In this document: positions 17,526-26,116 of the stretch, piece by piece | Layout of the letters: each line of letters begins with the position of its first letter | How positions within the stretch are numbered: the first letter of the stretch is position 1 | DNA from: SMYC01 sp963578475 | GTDB lineage: Bacteria > Acidobacteriota > Vicinamibacteria > Marinacidobacterales > SMYC01 | Assembly (NCBI GenBank): GCA_963578475.1 | Contig: CAUZCL010000020.1 | Span: 1-64,000 of the forward strand | Reading direction: 5' to 3' | DNA length: 64,000 nucleotides | The notes under the pieces: generated by a model | Databases searched by the model: none | The model's input: the letters and a program-made list of their open reading frames with translations, nothing else | What the model was told of the DNA's origin: nothing | Position numbers and translations under genes: made by a program

Positions 17526-18576
17526 CTACGGACGGCGAATGTTTTGGACCTCGAGGGTCGCCGCGCCGCTAGGCGGAAGCGTGTCGAGATGCTCGAGCTC
17601 GAGCTGAAGGGAGCCGACATTCGTTGTCATCGCCAGAAGGCCGACGACGCCCCAAAAGACGAGGTGCAGCGGAAGCATGGCCGCGAAAGCTCTCGTAGCG
17701 AGAGGTGCGCGCGGCTCGAGCCGTTGGCTCACTTCGTCGGGGTGCTCCCACGTTCTGTTCGCGTGGAAGAGATAAGCGATTGCTGCGTAGGCGGCAAAAG
17801 CGTCGAGCGCGAGCGCGGGAAAACCGAGAAAGCCGAGAGCCGGCATCTCGAAGATCTTGAGCTCTTCCAAGCCACGGACGGTGTAGATCCATTTTTGCAG
17901 GGCGATAAAATTGAGACTCTCCCAGACGAGACCGCAAAGAAGAACAGCGACGAGCAAGCGCACCACAACGCCGAGATGGCCGTTGCTCGAAATCGGAGAG
18001 GATCGATCGAGCCCCGCGCCGGTACTTCCAAGGGTCGACGAGAAAGGTCAAGCTTCCCCAAACGAGCGGTGCGAGGTAGTAGGGGAACACGAGCGATAGC
18101 GTAACCATCACCGCGCCGAGACTCTGCACACCGTAGCTAACCCAGGGTGCGAGCTGGCGCGGACGGATCACCACCCGGCTCGCGAGCCCGAGCGCCGTCA
18201 GCACTTCGTAGGTTTCGAAGAGTACCATGAACACGGTCGCGAAAGCGGCCGCTGCGAAGAGCGCACCATAGAGCGCGTCCCCTACCGAGCCCACTCCGAG
18301 AACGCCGACGTAGTACCAGTTTTGATAGCGGAGGTTCAGGACTTCGAAAAAATACCAGAACGTGACCGACCAAAGAAGGATGGTCGGAAGATGCCGGCGG
18401 CGGGTCGTGAGAAGTGAGCTGCCGCGTCGGAAAGCTACGAAGCCATCGAGCATGAAGATGTAGCTCCACCACGCATAGGTGTAGAACGGCTGCGCGATGA
18501 AGCCGATGTCGAGCCAGAGTCCCGCGAAGGAAATGGCTAGGCCGATGGCCCCGAGCAGGATGAGTCGTGGTCCCAC
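17526..18576 (-). pseudogene. Polytopic integral membrane protein, single frameshift
   Basis: From an ATG at 18576 the first 200 residues contain about seven hydrophobic segments (for example LILLGAIGLAISFAGLWLD and FMVLFETYEVLTALGL), ending RRGARSILSDFEQ. A one-base change near 17985 then moves the natural continuation, GHLGVVVRLLVAVLLCGLVW and ESLNFIALQKWIYTV, into another frame that runs to a TAG at 17526-17528. Rejoined, the protein would be about 350 residues with some ten membrane spans. I do not recognise its function. It precedes the HhH gene and follows prfC on the same strand. Confidence 0.65.
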
Positions 18577-18604
18577 AGGACCAATATAGCGGGTTTACAT
18601 TGAT

Positions 18605-20188
18605 TTACAGGGGCTCGATGTCGTAGAGCTCGAGCCCGGGCGCGTTCTCGAGCGCATAGCTCAAGTTCCAGTTCGAGTCGGTGAGCACGACGGGCAGTCC
18701 GTTGCGGTCCTCGACGACGCGGTAGCCGTGCGTTGTGCGAAGCCACTCGAGGCCCTCGGGCTTGCCGCTTACCCAGCGCGCGCGGCTGAACGACGCTTTT
18801 TGGAAAATCACCGAGATCTTGTACTCGTTGCGTAGCCGCTCTTTGAGCACTTCGAACTGCAAGATACCGACTGCGCCGAGGAACGGGTTCTGCCTCCCTT
18901 GTCCGGGCGTGAAAAAGAGCTGGATGACGCCTTCCTGCGAGAGTTGCTCGAGCCCCGTATCGAGCGCTTTGCGCCTCATCGGGTCTTTTAGCCTGAGCTG
19001 GCCGAAATGCTCGGGCGCGAAGCGCGGGATTCCCGCGAACTTGATACCGCTCCCGTTTGACAACGTATCGCCGACACGAAGCTTTCCCGTGTTGTAGAGG
19101 CCGACGATGTCGCCCGGCCAGGCTTTTTCGACGAGCGAGCGCTCTTGCGCCATGAAGGTATGCGGCTTCGAGAGGCGCAAGATTTCGTCCGAGCGTCCGA
19201 TCACCGCGTCCATCCCGCGCTCGAACTTGCCGCTCACGACACGCATGAACGCTATCCCGTCCCGATGGCGGGGATTCATGTTCGCTTGGATCTTGAAGAC
19301 AAAGCCGGTGAAGCGATCTTCGTTGGGCTTTATCGCTTCGCCGGCTTCCGTTGTTCTCGGACCGGGCGGCGCAGCCTCCTTTGCGAGAAAGCTGAGGAGC
19401 TCTTCGACGCCGAAATTGCTCATGGCCGATCCCCAGAAAAGCGGGCTCACGTCGCCAGCAAGAAAGCGCTCGCGGGAGAACACGTCGCCCGCATGCTCGA
19501 TGAGCTCGAGCTCTTCCGATACGCGCTCGAAGGCTTCCGCGCCGACGAGGCGCTCGGCCTCGTCGAAGCTCGCGCGCTCCGCCTCCACGATCTCGCTTCC
19601 GTGCCGGCCTTCAGATTCATAAAGAATGATTTCCCGGGTAGCGAGGTTGACCACGCCTTTGAAATCCGTCCCCATCCCGAGCGGCCAGTTCACTGGAGCG
19701 ACTTCGAGGTCGAGCTTGTCCCGGACTTGGTCGACGAGCTCAAGCGGATGGAGACCGTAGCGGTCGAGCTTATTCATGAAAGTCACGACCGGGAGGCAGC
19801 GCATGCGGCAAACTTCGAAAAGCTTCAACGTGCGTGGCTCGACGCCTTTCGCGTGGTCCATGAGCATGACCGCCGAGTCGACGGCGGCGAGCGTACGGAA
19901 GGTGTCCTCGGAGAAGTCCGCGTGGCCCGGCGTGTCGAGGAGGTTCAAGGCGCGCCCGTCATAGTTGAATTGCAGCACCGAGGAGGTCACCGAGATGCCG
20001 CGCTCCTGCTCGATCTTCATCCAGTCGGAGATCGTGGAGCGTGCGGCGCGCTTTGCTTTGACCGATCCCGCAAGGTGGATGGCTTTCGCGTAAAGAAGAA
20101 GCTTTTCGGTGAGCGTCGTCTTTCCGGCGTCGGGATGCGAGATGATGGCGAACGTTCGTCGCCTTCGCACTTCGTCTTCGAAATTCAT
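18605..20188 (-). CDS. prfC: Peptide chain release factor 3
   Basis: The 527-residue translational GTPase has the G1 loop HPDAGKTTLTEKLLLYA (about residues 18-34), the switch region EQERGISVTSSVLQF, G3 DTPGHADFSEDT and G4 TFMNKLDR. The RF3-specific C-terminal part includes GAVGILQFEVLKERLRNEY. RF3 recycles RF1/RF2 from ribosomes after stop-codon recognition and affects stop-codon read-through. The length is normal and the frame fully intact, so the release machinery is at least partly maintained despite the many in-frame stops nearby. Confidence 0.95.
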   Translation of the reverse strand: MNFEDEVRRRRTFAIISHPDAGKTTLTEKLLLYAKAIHLAGSVKAKRAARSTISDWMKIEQERGISVTSSVLQFNYDGRALNLLDTPGHADFSEDTFRTLAAVDSAVMLMDHAKGVEPRTLKLFEVCRMRCLPVVTFMNKLDRYGLHPLELVDQVRDKLDLEVAPVNWPLGMGTDFKGVVNLATREIILYESEGRHGSEIVEAERASFDEAERLVGAEAFERVSEELELIEHAGDVFSRERFLAGDVSPLFWGSAMSNFGVEELLSFLAKEAAPPGPRTTEAGEAIKPNEDRFTGFVFKIQANMNPRHRDGIAFMRVVSGKFERGMDAVIGRSDEILRLSKPHTFMAQERSLVEKAWPGDIVGLYNTGKLRVGDTLSNGSGIKFAGIPRFAPEHFGQLRLKDPMRRKALDTGLEQLSQEGVIQLFFTPGQGRQNPFLGAVGILQFEVLKERLRNEYKISVIFQKASFSRARWVSGKPEGLEWLRTTHGYRVVEDRNGLPVVLTDSNWNLSYALENAPGLELYDIEPL

Positions 20189-20200
20189 TAGTGGGGACGT

Positions 20201-20926
20201 TCAGTTGCGGCGCGCGGAGCAGAGAATGGAGACGCCGAAGGGAAGCGAGGCACGGCCGATAGCATATTGCTCGAGCGAGAAGAGCGTTTCGAGGGTTTTC
20301 TCGATGGGCTTGGGGAGACGGGTGTCGAAATCACTCTCGCCGTTCGACGCCGGCTCGGGAAAAACTCTTCGCGCCAACCTCATCGCGGCGATAGGGGCAA
20401 AGAGCACGGTGTTGAAATAAGTGTCGTATTCCACTTCGAAACCGGAACCTTCCAGGAGCTTGCGCAGGGGGCCGCGCCGATACCGTCTCTTGTGCTCGCT
20501 CACGACGTCTTGGCGCCCGTAGAGAAACATGAACGCGGGCACGGTCAAGAGTAAGCGGCCTGTTGGCTTGAGCACGCGGCAGAGCTCTCTCAGAACGAGG
20601 TCGTCGGCCTCTATATGCTCGAGCACGTCGAAGATGAAAACGGCGTCGAAAACACCATCTTGGAAGGGAAGCGCAAGCGCGTCGGCGCGTGCCGCGAGGG
20701 CGAAGTCCTTGCACCGGGGGTCGATGGGCGCGCGGTCGATGGCGACGAGGCGCGTACGCGCGGCGAGCATCTCGGCTTCACGCGTGGCGCCGACGCCTAC
20801 GGTGAGCGCGCGGCCGGTCTTGCCGACGAAGCGGTCCACGGCGCGCTCCAGGATCGAGCGGCGGGCGCGGTACCACCAATGCTCGTCCTCGAGCGGGGCC
20901 ATTCTAGTGCGAAAATGCTCTTGCAT
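20201..20926 (-). CDS. Class I SAM-dependent methyltransferase
   Basis: From the ATG at 20926 the product is 241 residues beginning MQEHFRTRMAPLEDEHWWYR. It has a Rossmann methyltransferase core: ALTVGVGATREAEML as motif I (where many relatives have DxGCGxG), LPFQDGVFDAVFIFDVLEHI, and a post-core LKPTGRLLLTVPAFMFLYG. The signature WWYRARR...FDVLEH is common in methyltransferases of surface polysaccharide or lipid pathways. A longer upstream reading is open but has no better start. The substrate is unknown. The gene lies 12 bp downstream of prfC's start on the same strand. Confidence 0.8.
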   Translation of the reverse strand: MQEHFRTRMAPLEDEHWWYRARRSILERAVDRFVGKTGRALTVGVGATREAEMLAARTRLVAIDRAPIDPRCKDFALAARADALALPFQDGVFDAVFIFDVLEHIEADDLVLRELCRVLKPTGRLLLTVPAFMFLYGRQDVVSEHKRRYRRGPLRKLLEGSGFEVEYDTYFNTVLFAPIAAMRLARRVFPEPASNGESDFDTRLPKPIEKTLETLFSLEQYAIGRASLPFGVSILCSARRN

Positions 20927-20946
20927 GACAAACGAGCGAGTATAGC

Positions 20947-22242
20947 TCAACCGGAGAGGTCGAGCGCGTCGGTAGCAAGGAGCGTTTGGAGGAGCACGTT
21001 CGCGCCCGCTTCGATAGCCTCGGGGTGCGAATATTCCTTGGGGGAGTGGCTGATGCCGTCGACGCTCGGAATGAAGATCATGCCCACGGGCGCCAGTCGC
21101 GCGATGCTTTGAGCGTCGTGGCCGGCCCCGCTCGGCATCCAAAGCGTCGAGAGCCCGAGCGCCTCGGCGGAGCTCGCCACGAGCTCGCGGAGCCGCATAT
21201 CGGTGGGCGCCGCGCGGCTCGAATAGTACTGCTCGATTGCGATCGTCGTTCCGTTTCTCGCAGCAAGCTCACGGGCTGCCTTGGCGACCGCTTCGAAGAC
21301 GCGGTCGATCTTGTTCATCTCCAGATCGCGGATCTCGAGGCTGAGCTCGACGCGGCCAGGAATGACGTTGGGCGCTCCGGGGTGAGCTTCGAGCTTGCCG
21401 ACCGTTGCGACGTGGCGCCCCGACATCTCGGTCGCGACAGCGTTCACCGCGTCGACGAAACGGCCTGCCGTGAGCATGGCGTCGTGGCGCTGGTCCATCG
21501 GTGTCGTCCCCGCGTGGTTCGCGAAGCCGGTAACCGTGACGTTCCAGCGTTTGATGCCGACGATGCCTTCGACAACGCCGATAGCGATCGACTCCTGGTC
21601 GAGGATAGCTCCTTGCTCGATGTGAAGCTCGAGATAGGCGGCGATGTCGCCGGGCTCACGCCGCACTTCATCGAGCTTCGCGGGGTCGCCGCCGATGAAC
21701 GCGATGCCCTCGCCGATGGTTTTGTCGGTGTGAGACACAAGGTCGAGCTCGCCGTCTCGGATCTCACCCGATAGCGCGCGGCTTCCCGTCTTCCCGTTCT
21801 CTTCGTTCTGGAAGAGCACGACTTCGAGAGGGTGGCGCGTGGCGGTGCCGGTGTCGCTCAGCGTGTGAGCGACTTCGATGGCGCCCATGGAACCGACTTG
21901 CCCATCATAGTTACCGCCGTGAGGAACAGAGTCGATATGGGATCCGAACATAAGCGGCGGCAAGCTCGCATCCGTACCGTTGCGGCGACCAAGAATATTA
22001 CCGGCTTCGTCGATACTCGCGTCGAGCCCCGCGGCCCGCATGAGCTCCATCGCAAAAGCGCGTCCTTCGAGATCGGCATCGCTATAGGCGACGCGGCTGA
22101 TACCGCCTTCGGGCGTGCGCCCAAACCGCGCGAGCGCCCCAAGATGTCGATTCAACCGTCCGCCGTCAACCCGAACCTCAGAGATCGTGGGCGTCTGAAA
22201 CGCAAGAAGACTGAGGGACGCCAAAAACTCCCGCCGAACCAT
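20947..22242 (-). CDS. M20-family amidohydrolase (allantoate/N-carbamoyl-amino-acid hydrolase type), exported
   Basis: The enzyme belongs to the hydantoinase/carbamoylase subfamily of M20. Metal and lid motifs are visible: GSHIDSVPHGGNYDGQVG, the QNEENG pair, LHIEQG and the dimer-lid part NVTVTGFANHAGTTPMDQRH. It would hydrolyse N-carbamoyl-amino acids or allantoate to amino acid, CO2 and ammonia. The ATG at 22240-22242 gives MVRREFLASLSLLAF, a short RR-containing signal sequence, and is preferred over the longer start at 22281. It sits among other exported hydrolases acting on N-blocked amino acids. Confidence 0.85.
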   Translation of the reverse strand: MVRREFLASLSLLAFQTPTISEVRVDGGRLNRHLGALARFGRTPEGGISRVAYSDADLEGRAFAMELMRAAGLDASIDEAGNILGRRNGTDASLPPLMFGSHIDSVPHGGNYDGQVGSMGAIEVAHTLSDTGTATRHPLEVVLFQNEENGKTGSRALSGEIRDGELDLVSHTDKTIGEGIAFIGGDPAKLDEVRREPGDIAAYLELHIEQGAILDQESIAIGVVEGIVGIKRWNVTVTGFANHAGTTPMDQRHDAMLTAGRFVDAVNAVATEMSGRHVATVGKLEAHPGAPNVIPGRVELSLEIRDLEMNKIDRVFEAVAKAARELAARNGTTIAIEQYYSSRAAPTDMRLRELVASSAEALGLSTLWMPSGAGHDAQSIARLAPVGMIFIPSVDGISHSPKEYSHPEAIEAGANVLLQTLLATDALDLSG

Positions 22243-22338
22243 CCAAGGAGTGTAGCAAAGGACAGAGGGACGCATCAGCACCGAACCGCGGGCCCGAATG
22301 CTGAATGCTGATAGAGTGTCGCGCGCAAGGAGGTCCCG

Positions 22339-23520
22339 ATGCCGTTAACGAGACGAGCTTTGTTCCGTGGGCCGCGCCCAGAGCCCACGCTTTCCGCCCT
22401 GGCCACCATGATCGCGGCTCGCGGGCACGAAGAATCACTCGCGGTCGGCGCGGCGCCCGCGCCGCCCAATGCCGATGCCATCCGCATCAGCGGGAATGAG
22501 AACCCGCTCGGCCCCGGACCAAGGGCGCTCGAAGCGGTTATTGCCGCACTCGAGCAATCCGGCCGCTATCCCCTCAACAGCCATCCCGGAGGCACCGACC
22601 TAACCGCGGCGATCGCAGAAAGGTTCGACGCCGACCCGGAGCAAATCGTTGTCGGAGCGGGCTCGAGTGAGATCCTCCGGAACGCGGTGCGGGTTTTCGC
22701 GGGTGGTGGTCGACACGTCGTCACCGCCGACCCCTCCTACGGCTCTCCCGTGACGGAGTCGACCAAGCTTGGCTATACCTGCCTCCAAGTTCCCGTCGAT
22801 TCGGAGCTGAGGCTCGACCTCGACGGCATGACTTCTCGGGCGCGCGGCGCGGGCTTTGTATATTTGTGCAATCCGAACAACCCAACGGCGACGATCCATC
22901 CGCCAGCCGCGCTCGAGAATTTCATCGTGGCCATTCGTCGCGCGGCGCCCGAGGCGCTCATTCTCGTCGACGAGGCCTATCACGACTACGTTACCGATCC
23001 AGGCCATCGCTCGATGATCCCGCTTGCTTTGAGCGAGCCGAACGTCGTCGTCGCTCGAACCTTCTCGAAAGCCTACGGCATGGCGGGGCTCAGGCTCGGG
23101 TTCGGCATCGGCCATCGTGACGCTGTCGAGACGCTTCGCCGCTACAAGCTCTCCGCCAACGCGAACGTGCTCGCGATTGCCGCCGGGGTGGCGTCGTTGC
23201 GCGACCCCGGCCACATTGAACGGGAGCGCGAAAGAAACCGCGAGGCGCGCACGTTCACGCGCGTGTTCTTCGATAAGGCCGGCTATCGCTCGACGGAGTC
23301 CCAGACCAACTTTCTCTTCGTCGAGCTCCGCCGTCCCGCGAAAGGGTTTCGCGACGCGTGCGGCAAGCGGAACGTCGTCGTTGGACGCGACTTTCCGCCG
23401 ATGGAGAAAATCCATTGCCGGATATCGATCGGGACGATGGAGGAGATGCGTCGCGCCTGTGACGTGTTCGCTGAAGTGCTCGACGTTGCGGCCACGGACG
23501 CCGCGGGAGGTGTGCAATGA
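22339..23520 (+). CDS. Class I/II PLP aminotransferase with Tat-like leader (copy 1)
   Basis: The 393-residue protein resembles histidinol-phosphate aminotransferase-type fold I enzymes. It shows SGNENPLGPGPRALEAV, VVGAGSSEILRNAV, YLCNPNNPTATIHPP, VDEAYHDYVTD and the PLP-lysine segment ARTFSKAYGMAGLRLGFG. The N-terminus MPLTRRALFRGPRPEP looks like a Tat leader, though the hydrophobic part is weak. Its stop overlaps the start of a close paralogue by 4 bp (ATGA). A periplasmic aminotransferase is unusual because PLP enzymes are normally cytoplasmic. The substrate is unknown. Confidence 0.85.
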   Translation: MPLTRRALFRGPRPEPTLSALATMIAARGHEESLAVGAAPAPPNADAIRISGNENPLGPGPRALEAVIAALEQSGRYPLNSHPGGTDLTAAIAERFDADPEQIVVGAGSSEILRNAVRVFAGGGRHVVTADPSYGSPVTESTKLGYTCLQVPVDSELRLDLDGMTSRARGAGFVYLCNPNNPTATIHPPAALENFIVAIRRAAPEALILVDEAYHDYVTDPGHRSMIPLALSEPNVVVARTFSKAYGMAGLRLGFGIGHRDAVETLRRYKLSANANVLAIAAGVASLRDPGHIERERERNREARTFTRVFFDKAGYRSTESQTNFLFVELRRPAKGFRDACGKRNVVVGRDFPPMEKIHCRISIGTMEEMRRACDVFAEVLDVAATDAAGGVQ

Positions 23521-24752
23521 GCGCAATGAGCATGAGAATGACAAGCGCCATGTCTGTTTCACGAAGAAGCTTTGTCAAGAGCATGGGGACGGGCGCCGCC
23601 GCCCTTCTCGTCGGAGCGCGCGGTCGCGAGGCGTGGGCGGGCACCCAATCAGCGACATCCGCGTTCGTGCCGTCCGCGACGAGCGACCTTCTTCTCAGCA
23701 GCAACGAGAACCCGCTCGGACCGGGACAACACGTCCTCGAGGCGATGCAAGGCATTCTTGGCGAAAGCGGCGCGGGCGCCGGGCGTTACTTCTTCGCACA
23801 GCAAGCGAAAATGCGCGAGGTCTTGGGAGCCGCTCACGGCGCTCGGGAGTCGAACGTGGTCGTCGGGGCCGGCTCGTCGGAGATCCTGCTCATTGCCGCG
23901 GACGTGTTCACGACACCGGACCGGGGGGTGGTAACACCCGACCCGACTTTCGGCACTTGCGCCGGCCGGGCTGCGTTGCTTGGCCATCCCGTCGAGCGCA
24001 TTGGTCTGGATGCGGCTCTCCGTGTGGATCTGCAAAGGATGGTGAGCGCGGCGAAGGGGGCGGGTCTCGTCTACCTCTGTAATCCCAACAATCCCACGGC
24101 CACGGCGTGGTCGGGGCCCGACATGCGCGCCGCCATCCTGGAGATGCTGAAGATCTCTCCCGAGACGACGATTCTGGTCGACGAGGCGTATTACGAATAT
24201 GCCACCGACCCGAGCTACGCGACGATGATCCCGCTCGCGCTCGAGAATCCACGCGTCATGGTGGCGCGCACTTTCTCGAAAGCCTACGGGATGGCGGGCC
24301 TTCGTCTCGGCTACGGCGTCTCGCACGAGGACACCATCAAAAAGATGTCCGACTGGCGAGGTATGGATATGTTCACGAGCGTTCCAGGGCGTGTCGGCGC
24401 GGTGGTGGCGCTCGGCAATAAGCCGTACCTCGCGAAGGAGGTCGAGAGAAACGAAGTGGTACGTCGCGCGACGCGGAAGTTTTTCCATGACGCGGGCTAC
24501 GAAGACACCGACTCGCAAGCGAACTTCGTCTATATCGACATCCGCAGCTCGAACGAGGACTTTAAAAAAGCGTGCCGCGAGCGCGGCGTGCGCATTGGCG
24601 GCGGGTCGAAGCTCTACCCGAAGCGCGCCCGGATCTCTTTGGGCACGATGGAGGAGATGGAGCGCGCTTTCGGTGTTTTCGAAGATGCGCTGAAGGAGGT
24701 GAAACAAGAGCTAGAGGCGCTGCTCGAGCAAACCCATGCGCCAGGAGAGTAA
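23517..24752 (+). CDS. Class I/II PLP aminotransferase with Tat signal (copy 2)
   Basis: The 411-residue paralogue of the upstream gene begins with a clear twin-arginine signal, SVSRRSFVKSMGTGAAALLV. The mature part repeats the same landmarks: SSNENPLGPGQHVLEAMQ, VVGAGSSEILLIAADVF, YLCNPNNPTATAWSG, VDEAYYEYATDPSY and RTFSKAYGMAGLRLGYG. The ATGA overlap at 23517-23520 couples its translation to copy 1. Tat export with folded cofactor fits a PLP protein. The ATG used could also be the one just before SVSRRSF. The tandem pair probably arose by duplication and may work as a heterodimer. Confidence 0.85.
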   Translation: MSAMSMRMTSAMSVSRRSFVKSMGTGAAALLVGARGREAWAGTQSATSAFVPSATSDLLLSSNENPLGPGQHVLEAMQGILGESGAGAGRYFFAQQAKMREVLGAAHGARESNVVVGAGSSEILLIAADVFTTPDRGVVTPDPTFGTCAGRAALLGHPVERIGLDAALRVDLQRMVSAAKGAGLVYLCNPNNPTATAWSGPDMRAAILEMLKISPETTILVDEAYYEYATDPSYATMIPLALENPRVMVARTFSKAYGMAGLRLGYGVSHEDTIKKMSDWRGMDMFTSVPGRVGAVVALGNKPYLAKEVERNEVVRRATRKFFHDAGYEDTDSQANFVYIDIRSSNEDFKKACRERGVRIGGGSKLYPKRARISLGTMEEMERAFGVFEDALKEVKQELEALLEQTHAPGE

Positions 24753-24753
24753 A

Positions 24754-24840
24754 GTGCCCCGATATCGAATCCTGCTTTGTCTTGCCGTGCTCAGCTATGG
24801 CTGTGCACCCGCGAAGCGGACCACGTCCGATATCTTCAGA
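24754..24840 (+). pseudogene. Lipoprotein N-terminal fragment
   Basis: A GTG at 24754-24756, preceded by AGGAGAG, starts a lipoprotein leader: VPRYRILLCLAVLSYGCAP, with the lipobox cysteine in SYGC. The native sequence appears to end near SDIFR at about 24840. The frame then reads through the reverse complement of a cyclic-nucleotide-binding protein start and stops at 24918. Only about 28 residues survive. It is the third gene in the aminotransferase operon, 1 bp after the previous stop. Confidence 0.5.
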
Positions 24841-24944
24841 ATCTGCGAGAAGCGCTCGTCCTTGAGTGCCTGGAACAAGGGGCAGGACTTCAGCGCGGGC
24901 AGCACGGTGTCGAGTTGAACGTCATCCGGGGTCATCGTTTCCAT
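24837..24944 (-). pseudogene. Cyclic-nucleotide-binding (Crp/Fnr-type) domain protein, N-terminal fragment
   Basis: From an ATG at 24944 the frame gives METMTPDDVQLDTVLPALKS, then CPLFQALKDERFSQILK. This matches the start of cNMP-binding domains (L..CPLF..L.D..L..I). After about 36 residues it runs into the reverse complement of the lipoprotein fragment. The two genes, originally convergent, have both lost their 3' ends at one junction near 24838. Confidence 0.5.
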
Positions 24945-25068
24945 AGGAGCTACTCCTGCACGGACCCGTCAGGGCCGCGCTCGAGGAAAGAGGTGTCAGT
25001 TGTCAGTGGTTACTAATGATGATAGCAACTGGATCTGGCGTTTGGGAAGTTGCTAAATTCATCCGTCG

Positions 25069-25096
25069 TTGAGCCGGGTGGAGCTTAGGCTACAAT
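25069..25096 (+). promoter_or_regulatory. Sigma-70-type promoter of tRNA-Met
   Basis: TTGAGC at 25069-25074, a 16-bp spacer and TACAAT at 25091-25096 form a good housekeeping promoter. It ends 25 bp before the tRNA-Met 5' end. Confidence 0.6.
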
Positions 25097-25121
25097 AGTG
25101 GGCTTCCCTCAATGAGAACGT

Positions 25122-25198
25122 GGCGGGGTAGCTCAGATGGTTAGAGCGACGGACTCATAACCCGTAGGTCGGCGGTTCAATTCCGCCCCCCGCTACCA
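25122..25198 (+). tRNA. tRNA-Met (anticodon CAT), elongator type
   Basis: The 77-nt cloverleaf has a 7-bp acceptor stem (first pair G-U), a D arm GCTC/GAGC, the anticodon loop CTCATAA, a 5-bp T stem and an encoded CCA. The first acceptor pair is not the unpaired C-A of initiator tRNA, so it is an elongator tRNA; a lysidine-modified tRNA-Ile(CAT) cannot be excluded. The anticodon stem has an A-C mismatch at its loop end (positions 31/39) where most relatives have A-U. Confidence 0.9.
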
Positions 25199-25384
25199 TA
25201 TTTTCCTTGGAAAAACTCCGCAGCCCATTCGGGTGTGGCCGAGGGTCTGGTCACCCCCGGCCACGGCTGACAGGAGGGAATCATCTGTCAGTGTCCTCAG
25301 ACTACTAGACGGAAGAACTTGGAATATTCTCTGTAAAAAGTAACTAGCACTTAGTCCTTTTCTTCGTTAGGCTTCTCGGAGTCC

Positions 25385-26065
25385 ATGGCACTCTACATCG
25401 CCCTTGCCCTTTGCGCTTTCCTCTTCGCGCTTCTTGTCTACCGCTATGATCTCTATGAGCGTGAGCCCTGGTACATGCTCGTTTTCGCCATAGCACTTGG
25501 ATATGCGGCGATGAAGGCCGCGGGCTTTCTCGAGCTCCTAGCGCTGCGCTACGTCGAGACTCATGTTGCCATCGCGGCCGTCGCCGCGCTCGTCGAGGAG
25601 CTCTCCCGGTTCGTGATGGTCGTGGCGATCGCCGTCATCTTTCGTCGTCAGTTCAACGATCCCATGGACGGCATCGTTTATGGGTAGATGATTGGGCTCG
25701 GGATGGCGGTGGAGGAGTCCTTCTACTTCCTCGGCGTTCTCCAGACGCCGGGCCCGCTCGTCTTTCCTGTGGAGATTGTTCGGCTTCTCGGCCACCTCGT
25801 CATGGCCGGGATTCTTGGCTTCGGTGTGGGTCTCGCGCGTGCCGACGTCCCCGGGTGGCCCGGCAAGCTGTTGCGCTGCGCGCTCGTCGCTTTCGCGATT
25901 CACTTTCTTTGGGATTGGGTTGCGCTCGATTCCTCCGTGGAGGGTATTAGCGGCCTCCAGACAGTCGCTTCGATCGCCATCATGTCGTTCGGCCTTTTGT
26001 TCTACGGTTCTCTCGTGGTTTTCGGCTCGAGACTGTCAAAAAAAAATGTTTGCCCCGGACAGTAA
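25385..26065 (+). pseudogene. PrsW-family intramembrane metalloprotease-like protein, interrupted by TAG
   Basis: The protein has eight or so hydrophobic segments and PrsW-type motifs: AALVEELSRFVMVV (the EE pair) in the first part and DPMDGIVYG, then IGLGMAVEES in the middle. A TAG at 25685-25687 lies between GIVYG and MIGLGMAVEES, inside the most conserved motif. The same frame continues 125 more residues with membrane segments (HLVMAGILGFGVGLA) to a TAA at 26065. A one-base change from a serine codon (TCG) would produce the stop. PrsW proteins cleave anti-sigma factors or other membrane proteins. Confidence 0.75.
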
Positions 26066-26116
26066 GTCTGAGCTCTGGGGATGGCCTTTTACGGTCCTCT
26101 TCAGCAGAGGTGGAAA

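Noticed and set aside
19145..20191. Long plus-strand frame opposite prfC
   Set aside because: It is a shadow of prfC's codon pattern in GC-rich DNA. The minus-strand RF3 is unmistakable.
25122..25198. Initiator tRNA-fMet
   Set aside because: The first acceptor pair is G-U rather than the unpaired C-A of initiators, and the three G-C pairs of the anticodon stem are absent.
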